The notes under the pieces are model-generated. The model did not search any database and was not told where the DNA came from. It saw only the letters and a list, made by a program, of their open reading frames with translations. A stretch of DNA of 13,377 nucleotides from Pseudomonadota bacterium (GTDB lineage Bacteria > Pseudomonadota > Alphaproteobacteria > Rhizobiales > Xanthobacteraceae): contig JAEZMI010000018.1 of assembly GCA_023414975.1 (NCBI GenBank), positions 1 through 13,377 on the forward strand. Reading direction: 5' to 3'. This document shows positions 7,020 through 12,968 of this stretch, one piece after another. Position 1 is the first letter of the stretch; each line of letters starts with the position of its first letter. The translations under genes were made by a program, and so were the position numbers.

Positions 7020-7940
7020 ATGAATGAGATCGCCCCATCCGCCCGGTTCCGCGACGCGGCGCCCGACGTGGCACCCCACTTGGGGCTCCACTTGGGGCCC
7101 CACTTGGCGCCCAACGCAGTGTCGATCGAAGCCGGCGACGCCCTCCAGCGTCGCTACCGTGAGCCTGTCGGCGCCGCCCGCACGCCATGGAACGCGACGC
7201 TCGCCAGCCAGCTCAGCCATCGCTCGGTGAGGACCTTCACCGACGAACCGCTCCCGGAGGGAACGCTCGACGTGCTGATCGCCGCCGCCCAGTCCGCGCC
7301 CAGTTCATCGAACGTGCAGGCCTGGAGCGTGGTCGTGGTGGATGACAGTGTGCAGCGCGCGCGCCTCGCCCGCATTGCCGGCGGGCAGAAGCATATCGAG
7401 CAGGCGGCGCTGTTCCTCGTGTTCGTCGCGGACCTGTCGCGGGTGCAGCGGCTGGCGGAGCGTGCCGGCCTCACGTCGGACGGGCTCGACTACACGGAGA
7501 GCTTCCTCATCGCCTCCATCGACGCCGCCTTCGCTGCCCAGAACACCGTGGTCGCCGCGGAGTCGCTCGGGCTGGGGACCGTCTATATCGGCGCGCTGCG
7601 CAACAATGCCGAGGAGACAGCGGAGGTGCTGCGCCTTCCGCCGCGCGCCTACGCCGTAGTCGGTCTCGCCATAGGCTGGCCCGACCCTGCCCTGGCAACC
7701 GACGTGAAGCCCCGCATTCCCCAGCCGGCACTGGTGCATCGCGACACCTATTCGATCGCCGGCGAGGAGGAGGTTCTGGCGCGGGCCGACCGGCACAGTC
7801 ATGCCTTCCGTCGTGAGCAGAAGCTGGCCGAGAAGCCCTGGACCGCACTGGCGCTCGAACGCCTGCATTCGGTCACCTCGCTGAAGGGGCGTCATCTGCT
7901 GCGCCGCCAGCTCGAACGACTTGGCTTCCCGTTCAAGTGA
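7020..7940 (+). CDS. NfsA-like nitroreductase / flavin reductase
   Basis: 306 residues from ATG 7020, with AAGGGAGA (7003-7010) nine bases upstream; an in-frame start further back would overlap the FAD protein. After a long unmatched N-terminus (about 60 residues), the FMN-binding nitroreductase fold starts: HRSVRTFTDEPLP (67-79), AAAQSAPSSSNVQAW (88-102, the phosphate-binding APSSSNxQ-W motif), ESLGLGTVYIGALRN (181-195), VVGLAIGWPD (213-222) and VKPRIPQ (229-235), which resembles the NADPH-contact KPRxP segment of NfsA/FRP. These dimeric enzymes pass hydride from NADPH to FMN, nitroaromatics or quinones. Next to a two-component monooxygenase, the natural inference is delivery of FMNH2 to it. 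The gene follows the FAD gene by 31 bases. The N-terminal extension contains a short DNA repeat giving HLGLHLGPHLAP. Confidence 0.85.
   Translation: MNEIAPSARFRDAAPDVAPHLGLHLGPHLAPNAVSIEAGDALQRRYREPVGAARTPWNATLASQLSHRSVRTFTDEPLPEGTLDVLIAAAQSAPSSSNVQAWSVVVVDDSVQRARLARIAGGQKHIEQAALFLVFVADLSRVQRLAERAGLTSDGLDYTESFLIASIDAAFAAQNTVVAAESLGLGTVYIGALRNNAEETAEVLRLPPRAYAVVGLAIGWPDPALATDVKPRIPQPALVHRDTYSIAGEEEVLARADRHSHAFRREQKLAEKPWTALALERLHSVTSLKGRHLLRRQLERLGFPFK
7077..7112 (+). repeat. Three 12-bp tandem units inside the nitroreductase gene
   Basis: Units CACTTGGGGCTC (7077-7088), CACTTGGGGCCC (7089-7100) and CACTTGGCGCCC (7101-7112) lie head to tail and in frame. They encode HLGL-HLGP-HLAP at residues 20-31, in the part of the protein that precedes the conserved fold. 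Confidence 0.88.
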
Positions 7941-7947
7941 CAGAAGC

Positions 7948-7976
7948 CCGGACCGGCGGCCCTCGTCCCGGTTCGG
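7948..7976 (+). terminator. Hairpin after the nitroreductase gene
   Basis: Arms CCGGACCGG (7948-7956) and CCGGTTCGG (7968-7976) pair over nine positions with one G-U wobble, around an 11-base loop. It begins 8 bases after the nitroreductase stop and lies before the separately spaced regulator gene. No T-run follows, so it may be a pause, a Rho-dependent end or an mRNA-stabilising structure. Confidence 0.4.
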
Positions 7977-8043
7977 CGCTCCGGACGTATGGGCTCTTGC
8001 CAAGACGCAGGTCAAAGGCTCGGACGGGGGCAGGCAACGAGTG

Positions 8044-8493
8044 ATGGACAAGATCGATCTGAAGATACTGCGCATCCTGCAGGCCGACGCCTCCAAGCCG
8101 ATCGCGGAAATCGCGCGGCTGGTGAACCTGTCGCAGACACCCTGCTGGAACCGCATCCGCCGCATGGAAACTGACGGCGTCATCAAGGGCCGCGTCGCCC
8201 TGGTGGATTCGCGCAAGGTCGGGCTGGGGCTCACCGCCTTCGTGGCGGTGGAGGCGCAGACCCACAACCGCGAATGGGCCGCAAATTTCCGCCGGCTGGT
8301 GCAGTCCATGCCGGAGGTGATGGAGACCTACCGAATGGCCGGCGACGTCGACTATCTGCTGCGCGTCGTCGTGCCCGACATGGACGCGTTCGACGATTTC
8401 TACAACCGCCTCATCGACGGCGCCGCACCGAAGAATGTGACCTCGCGGTTTTCCATGGAGACGGTGTCCACCCGCACCGTGCTGCCGCTTTAG
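8044..8493 (+). CDS. Lrp/AsnC-family regulator, DecR (YbaO)-like
   Basis: 149 residues from ATG 8044 (GTG 8041 is an equally possible start, adding one residue), the standard Lrp length. An N-terminal helix-turn-helix is seen at residues 19-38 (PIAEIARLVNLSQTPCWNRI), followed by the linker RRMETDGVIKGRVALVD. The ligand-sensing RAM domain runs from about 62 to 140, with LGLTAFVAVEAQTH, MPEVMETYRMAGDVDYLLRV (89-108) and the end RFSMETVSTRTVLPL. The blocks TPCWNRIRRME-DGVI, GLGLTAFV, MPEV-RMAG-DYL-RV and F-ME closely match what I remember of Escherichia coli DecR/YbaO, which senses L-cysteine and drives cysteine detoxification. A cysteine-sensing role would suit a sulfur-scavenging locus; this is inference. 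It sits 103 bases after the nitroreductase and ahead of the importer operon. Confidence 0.9.
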   Translation: MDKIDLKILRILQADASKPIAEIARLVNLSQTPCWNRIRRMETDGVIKGRVALVDSRKVGLGLTAFVAVEAQTHNREWAANFRRLVQSMPEVMETYRMAGDVDYLLRVVVPDMDAFDDFYNRLIDGAAPKNVTSRFSMETVSTRTVLPL

Positions 8494-8691
8494 ACGTATC
8501 TCCAGTGGCAGCTCCCCACCTCCCGCGACTGGGGGTGATGCTAGACGAGAGACGTGGAGATGGAATCCCCAATCGCCTCGGAATAGAGAAAGAACTTCGT
8601 CATTTGATATAGTCTACAGATTAGATAGCGTTCCTGTCCGTCACCTGCCGGTCTAGCCTCTCAGGATCAAATTCGTTCTTGGGAGACACAC
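8494..8691 (+). promoter_or_regulatory. Control region of the importer/desulfinase operon
   Basis: A 198-base gap. Near the regulator's stop, a weak CCCCA (8514-8518) / TGGGG (8530-8534) pairing could contribute to termination. Around 8581-8630 the composition drops to AT-rich, with the shared box at 8613-8626. GGGAGA (8681-8686), five bases before GTG 8692, is a good ribosome-binding site and decides that start. No convincing -35/-10 pair is visible. Confidence 0.45.
8613..8626 (+). promoter_or_regulatory. Candidate operator box, copy 2
   Basis: TCTACAGATTAGAT, 65 bases before the importer operon start. It matches the box at 4122-4135 at 11 of 14 positions and lies at a comparable distance from its gene, inside the same kind of AT-rich island. 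Confidence 0.35.
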
Positions 8692-9774
8692 GTGACACAC
8701 TGGCTTGGTTTGACGAGCGCACGCGCCCTCACCCGGCTGAGCCTTGCCGCGCTGGCGGCAAGCGCGATCGCCGCCGCACCGGCAACCGCCAAGGAGCCGC
8801 TGACTTTCATCAACCTCCAGCACAACCCGTGGACGGTGGTGGCCAAGGAGAAGGGCATCTTCGCTGAAGAGTTCGGCAAGGTCGGCATCAGCGAGGTCAA
8901 CCTCATCGCCTCCGGCGCCGCCGAACTGTCCGGCGCGGAGTCGGCGGGCCTGAACAAGGGCTCGATCGCCATCGCCCAGCGCATGCTCTACCCGGCGACG
9001 GCCCACCGCGCCAACGGCCTCGATGCCGTCGTGGTCTGGGTGTCCGAACCCTCAAACAAGTACCGGACGCCGCTGCTCGCCCGTGCGGACAATGCCGAGA
9101 TCAACTCCATCGCAGACATGGAGGGCAAGACCTACGGCTCGAACCGTATCGGCTGCTCCTACACCTCGGTGTTCGAGGCGTTCGACAAGGCCGGCTTGCC
9201 GCTGCAGACGCGGTTGCGCGAGGGCAAGATCCGCTATCAGGGCGTCGAGAACAACGGCGCGCGCAACGCGGCTCTGCTGAGCGGCGCGGTGGATGGTCTC
9301 GCCACCCATATCGGCAACAATTCCGGCGCCGCACTTTATCTCTCCGGCAAGGTGAAGATCGTCGGCCGCACCGTCGAGGCGGGCGAGTATGAGAACGGCG
9401 CCGGCCGCGTCTCCTTCTTCGCCATGCGCGACTTCGCCGACACCTATCCCGAGGCGGTGAAAGCGTTCCTTATCTCCTATCGCCGCGCCACGACGTGGAT
9501 TCAGGCCAATGTCGACGAAGCGGCGGAGATCATCGCCAAGGGCACCCGCGTGCCGCTGGAGATCGCCAAGTTCCAGATCGTCGATCCGTCGGGCTACGAA
9601 TTCATCGCCGGCGACACCGATGCGGAGAATGTCCGCAAGGCCATCAGCCAGTTCCAGGACTGGTACATCGCCCATGGCGACGACGTCTTCGTCGATCGCA
9701 AGCTGAGCGACAAGGACATCACCGCCTTCGTCGACGGCAAGTTCTTCAAGGGCGGCGCCTACTCTATCTACTGA
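8692..9774 (+). CDS. ABC transporter periplasmic binding protein, SsuA/TauA/NMT1-like
   Basis: 360 residues from GTG 8692 with GGGAGA five bases upstream. A signal peptide is clear (residues 1-33, cleavage after ATA before KEP). The mature protein starts EPLTFINLQHNPWTVVAKEKGIFAEEF, the usual opening of the nitrate/sulfonate/taurine-type binding proteins, followed by the hinge block SIADMEGKTYGSNRIGCSYTSVFE and SGAVDGLATHIGN. It should capture a small organic molecule in the periplasm and hand it to the permease encoded 70 bases downstream. It lacks the Cys-Pro / Arg-x-Gly-Gly active-site pattern of the two related-fold genes further down, which supports a transport role for this gene alone. 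An organosulfur ligand is inferred from context; other ligands are possible in this family. Confidence 0.87.
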   Translation: MTHWLGLTSARALTRLSLAALAASAIAAAPATAKEPLTFINLQHNPWTVVAKEKGIFAEEFGKVGISEVNLIASGAAELSGAESAGLNKGSIAIAQRMLYPATAHRANGLDAVVVWVSEPSNKYRTPLLARADNAEINSIADMEGKTYGSNRIGCSYTSVFEAFDKAGLPLQTRLREGKIRYQGVENNGARNAALLSGAVDGLATHIGNNSGAALYLSGKVKIVGRTVEAGEYENGAGRVSFFAMRDFADTYPEAVKAFLISYRRATTWIQANVDEAAEIIAKGTRVPLEIAKFQIVDPSGYEFIAGDTDAENVRKAISQFQDWYIAHGDDVFVDRKLSDKDITAFVDGKFFKGGAYSIY

Positions 9775-9844
9775 TCCCCACGCGACCGACCGTGCCACGG
9801 GCGGGCCGCGCCGGCCTATGGCGCCTCGGCACAAGGCGAGCCGC

Positions 9845-10690
9845 ATGACCGACATCATCAACACCACCCTGAGCGCCCCGCGCCGCTCCTTCGGAACGAG
9901 GACCCGCCCCGCCACGAAGAGGGGCAAACGCGCCGCCGGCATCCCCAATATCGGGATCGTGCTGCCGATCGGACTGCTCATAGTCTGGTCGCTGGCGGCC
10001 CATTTCCAATGGGTGCCCGCCGTCTTCCTGCCGTCTCCCATCGCCACGGTGAAGGCTTTCGTGACGATGGTGGAGCGTCAGCAACTGCACACGGATTTCC
10101 TCCGCTCGATCAACATCGTCAGCCAGGCCTTCATTTACGGCTCGATCGTCGCGGTCGGGCTCGGCGTCGCTGCCGGTCTGTCGAACAATGTCGAGCGCTT
10201 CTTCGGGCCGACCTTCGACAGCATACGCCACATCCCCGGCGTCGCCTGGCTGCCGCTCATCGTGCTGTGGCTCGGCCTCGGCGCTCCCGCGCAGATCCTT
10301 GTCATCGCCAAGTCGGTTTTCTTTCCGGTGTTTCTCAACACGCTGCAGGGCATCCGCAATGTCGAGAAGAGCCATGTCGAGCTCGCCAATGTGCTGACCC
10401 TCACCCGCGCCCAGCTCGTGCGGCGCGTCATCCTGCCGAGCGCCGTGCCCAACATCATGGTCAGCCTGCGTTACGCCGCCGGCGTCGCCTGGGCGCTGGT
10501 GGTCACGGCGGAAGGGCTGAGCGGTCAGGAAGGCCTCGGCTACCTCATCTTCCGCGCGCAGAACCTGCTGCTCACCGACCAGCTCATCGTCTGCATGGTC
10601 ATCATCGGCCTCGTCGGCTTCACGATCGACCGCCTCATGCTGCTGCTGCAACGCTTCGTACTGCGCTGGAAGCAGGGCTTCGAAGGCTGA
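9845..10690 (+). CDS. ABC transporter permease, SsuC/TauC-like
   Basis: 281 residues from ATG 9845; AAGGCGAG (9833-9840) directly upstream favours it over ATG 9818. A basic cytoplasmic N-terminus (about 35 residues) precedes the first membrane helix IGIVLPIGLLIVWSLAA. Further hydrophobic helices lie at roughly 96-112, 134-168, 207-224 and 246-270. FLPSPIATVKAF (61-72) and IRHIPGVAWLPLIVLWLG (127-144) are hallmark blocks of this permease group. The ATPase-coupling EAA loop is VELANVLTLTRAQLVRRVILPSAVPNI (178-204), in which the usual glycine after the EAA stretch is Thr185. It forms the inner-membrane channel, probably as a homodimer with the ATPase encoded at the right end. Two enzyme-like genes separate permease and ATPase. 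Confidence 0.92.
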   Translation: MTDIINTTLSAPRRSFGTRTRPATKRGKRAAGIPNIGIVLPIGLLIVWSLAAHFQWVPAVFLPSPIATVKAFVTMVERQQLHTDFLRSINIVSQAFIYGSIVAVGLGVAAGLSNNVERFFGPTFDSIRHIPGVAWLPLIVLWLGLGAPAQILVIAKSVFFPVFLNTLQGIRNVEKSHVELANVLTLTRAQLVRRVILPSAVPNIMVSLRYAAGVAWALVVTAEGLSGQEGLGYLIFRAQNLLLTDQLIVCMVIIGLVGFTIDRLMLLLQRFVLRWKQGFEG

Positions 10691-10719
10691 TCTTCCCCAT
10701 CATCAGAAGGACCTACGCC

Positions 10720-11805
10720 ATGACGATCGCCGTCACACCGTCCATCGAAACCAACGCCAAACCCGTTCTTCGCGAAATGCTCTACACCATCTGCCCGGTT
10801 CTCGTGGCGTCCAACGTCGCGCTGGAGCTCGGCTGGATCCATGACGAGCTGGCCCGTGTCGGCGCCAAGCCGACCTATCTGCGCTCGGCGCTTTCCGACA
10901 CGAGCTGGCCCGCGCATTACAACCACGCCTCCGACCGGCTGATCCGCGACGGCGGCAACAGCCCGGCCATCTGGTCCAAGGCGGATCTGCGCCCGACCGT
11001 GCTCCTCGGCCTCACCCAGGCCCAGCCCGCCGGCAAGATCGTCGTGCGGGCGGATGCCGATATCTATCGCGTGGCCGACCTGAAGGGCCGGCGGATTGCG
11101 CTCTATAAGAGCCAGCGCAATGAGAAGATCGACCACCGCCGCGCGACTACCGAGCACGGTATCCTCGCAGCGCTGGCGCTCCATGGGCTGAGCCGCGCCG
11201 ATGTCGAGCTGGTCGATATTGAGGACGCCGACGCCCACAGCGAGACGCTGGCCGAGACCCCGGCCGGCATCTGGGCGCAGCGCCGCTCCACTCGGCAGGA
11301 TGTCCACACTCTGGAATCCCGCGCGCTGGAGGCTGGCACGGTCGACGCGCTCTATGACTATTCCATCGGCGTCGCCAAGAAGCTGGTCGAGACCGGCCGC
11401 TTCAAGGTGATCGAGGATCTTGATCGCTACACGGACTGGACGCTGCGCATCGCCAACGCGCCCCGCACCATCTCGATCAGCCGCGAATTCGCGGAAGCCA
11501 ACCGCGACATCGTGGTCGCCTGGCTGCGGGCCGCGATCCGCGCCGGCCAGTGGATCAATGCCAATCCCGAGGCGGCGGCCGATGTGTTCTTCCGCACCAC
11601 CATCTATGCCGACCGCGACGAGATCGCCCAGGTGCTGCGCGGCTATGATCTCGTGCCGAACCTCTCGGCGCAGAACCTCGCCGGGCTCGCCATCGAGACG
11701 AAGTTCCTGCGCGACCACCGGTACATCGTCAACGACGTCGATGTGAACGAATGGGCGGACAGCTCCTATCTCGACGAGGCCCACGCCTCGCTGCGCACGC
11801 GCTGA
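10720..11805 (+). CDS. DszB-like sulfinate desulfinase candidate, copy 1
   Basis: 361 residues from ATG 10720 (AGAAGG upstream). Automatic annotation would probably call this an ABC substrate-binding protein, but there is no signal peptide and the sequence resembles DszB, 2-(2'-hydroxyphenyl)benzenesulfinate desulfinase. DszB catalytic Cys27 in YSNCPV corresponds to Cys25 in YTICPV; His60 to His66; Arg70 and Gly73 in RFGGEIPP to Arg76 and Gly79 in RDGGNSPA, with the same ten-residue His-Arg spacing. Further shared blocks are VADLKGRRIAL (118-128), ADVELVDI (160-167), GTVDALY (206-212) and EWADSSYL (344-351), against DszB ADLAGRRIGV, DDVELVPI, GDVDALY and QWAAPEFL. DszB hydrolyses an aryl sulfinate to sulfite and the arene using the Cys. 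The homology is seen in sequence, using DszB from memory; substrate and activity are inferred. A cytoplasmic binding protein is the alternative. Confidence 0.75.
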   Translation: MTIAVTPSIETNAKPVLREMLYTICPVLVASNVALELGWIHDELARVGAKPTYLRSALSDTSWPAHYNHASDRLIRDGGNSPAIWSKADLRPTVLLGLTQAQPAGKIVVRADADIYRVADLKGRRIALYKSQRNEKIDHRRATTEHGILAALALHGLSRADVELVDIEDADAHSETLAETPAGIWAQRRSTRQDVHTLESRALEAGTVDALYDYSIGVAKKLVETGRFKVIEDLDRYTDWTLRIANAPRTISISREFAEANRDIVVAWLRAAIRAGQWINANPEAAADVFFRTTIYADRDEIAQVLRGYDLVPNLSAQNLAGLAIETKFLRDHRYIVNDVDVNEWADSSYLDEAHASLRTR

Positions 11806-11815
11806 GAGGGCGATC

Positions 11816-12907
11816 ATGGTCGAGGTTCTCGAACGCCCCGCCTCCCCGACCGACGCCGGCAGCCGCGAGGCCGCGACGCCCGAGGCCACCACCCGCGAAG
11901 CCTGGTACACGATCTGCCCCACCTTCGTGGCGTCCAACGTGGCGCAGGAGTTCGGCTGGATCGAGGAGGAACTGCGCAAGGTTGGCGCGAAGCTCTCCTA
12001 TCTGCGCTCCCTGCCGGTCGAGCAGGGCTATCTCCCGCATTTCAGCCACCGCTTCGGCAATCTGTTCCGCGACGGCGGCAACATTCCCTCGATCTGGGCC
12101 AAGGCGGACGATGTCGACACCACGCTGATCGGCCTCACCGAGAGCCATCATGGCGGCACCATCGTGGTGCGCGCGAACCATTCGGACCATCGCGTGGCGG
12201 ACCTGAAGGGCCGGCGCTTCGGCCTTTCTCGCAGCGCGAACGGGGCGAAGATCGACTGGTGGCGCGCGACGTCCCATCAGGGCATCCTGAACGCGCTGGG
12301 GCTCGCCGGGGTGGCGTCGGACGACATTGAGATCATCGACATCGCCAATGCGGATCGCGGCTTCGGCGAGGCGGCGCGGCCTTCCGCGCTGTGGGCCGAG
12401 CGGCGCGGCGAACTCGTCTTCACGCCGGAGGCGCTGGCGCTTCAGGCCGGCGAGGTCGACGCGATCTTCGCCAGCCATGGACGGGCGCTCGGGCTGGTGC
12501 GCACCGGCGCGTTCAAGATCATCGAGGATTTCTCGCGCTATCCCGACTGGACTCTGCAGGTCTCCAACAGCCCCTACGCGCTGACGGTCAACACCGATTT
12601 CGCCAAGGCCAATCGCGACATCGTCGTCGCCTTCCTGCGCGCCTCCGTTCGCGCCGCGCGCTGGCTGAACGCCAATCGCGAGGCCGGGGCGGCGGTCCTG
12701 CACCGTCTCACCTACCACCCCAGCATTGCCGATACGGCGACGGCCATCGCGCGGACGGAGTTCCTGCCGACGCTCTCGGACAAGAAGCTCGCGGGCATCG
12801 ACCGGCAGAAGCGGTTCCTCGTCGAGCACGGCTACATCGCCCGCAATTTCGACAGCCGGTCCTGGGCGGATTCCTCCTATCTCGAAGAAGCCCTCGCCAC
12901 CGCCTGA
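11816..12907 (+). CDS. DszB-like sulfinate desulfinase candidate, copy 2
   Basis: 363 residues from ATG 11816, ten bases after copy 1, with GAGAGG as ribosome site. It is paralogous to copy 1 along its full length: YTICPTFVASNVAQEFGWI (31-49), VADLKGRRFGLSRS (127-140), RYPDWTLQVSNSP (241-253), NRDIVVAFLRASVRAARWLNAN (267-288), SWADSSYLEE (349-358). It also keeps the DszB-type active-site set: Cys34, His75, Arg85 and Gly88 (FRDGGNIPS), with the Cys-His (41) and His-Arg (10) spacings identical to copy 1. The N-terminus is polar (ERPASPTDAGSREAATPEA), not a signal peptide, so it should be cytoplasmic. The copies differ around the presumed pocket (SALSDTSWPAHYNHAS versus SLPVEQGYLPHFSHRF), which suggests different substrates or a hetero-oligomer. 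Being a binding-protein-fold regulator or chaperone is the main alternative. Confidence 0.75.
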   Translation: MVEVLERPASPTDAGSREAATPEATTREAWYTICPTFVASNVAQEFGWIEEELRKVGAKLSYLRSLPVEQGYLPHFSHRFGNLFRDGGNIPSIWAKADDVDTTLIGLTESHHGGTIVVRANHSDHRVADLKGRRFGLSRSANGAKIDWWRATSHQGILNALGLAGVASDDIEIIDIANADRGFGEAARPSALWAERRGELVFTPEALALQAGEVDAIFASHGRALGLVRTGAFKIIEDFSRYPDWTLQVSNSPYALTVNTDFAKANRDIVVAFLRASVRAARWLNANREAGAAVLHRLTYHPSIADTATAIARTEFLPTLSDKKLAGIDRQKRFLVEHGYIARNFDSRSWADSSYLEEALATA

Positions 12908-12929
12908 CGGGCGCACCTCCCCTCATGGT

Positions 12930-12949
12930 CCGGCGGCGGCGTCCGCCGG
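12930..12949 (+). terminator. Intercistronic hairpin between desulfinase-like copy 2 and the ATPase gene
   Basis: Arms CCGGCGG (12930-12936) and CCGCCGG (12943-12949) form a perfect 7-bp GC stem around a 6-base loop, in the 61-base gap. Without a T-run it is more likely a partial attenuator or an mRNA-processing or stability element that lowers ATPase expression relative to upstream genes than a full stop. Confidence 0.3.
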
Positions 12950-12968
12950 GCGACAGATCGGAACAAAC

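Noticed and set aside
8498..8561. Inverted repeat ATCTCCA (8498-8504) / TGGAGAT (8555-8561) after the regulator gene
   Set aside because: Seven bases with a 50-base loop and no T-run; compatible with chance.
10009..10719. Open frame continuous with the first DszB-like gene but beginning inside the permease gene
   Set aside because: The upstream part is out-of-frame permease sequence with no motifs; ATG 10720 follows a ribosome site and starts the conserved region.
10720..12907. Simple reading of the two tandem genes as extra ABC substrate-binding proteins
   Set aside because: Neither has an export signal, the operon already has an exported binding protein, and both keep the DszB Cys/His/Arg-x-Gly-Gly pattern; kept as the alternative in the entries.
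11729..12916. Long - strand open frame antisense to the second DszB-like gene
   Set aside because: The sense strand carries a clear homologue of the neighbouring gene; the antisense translation shows no recognisable domain.
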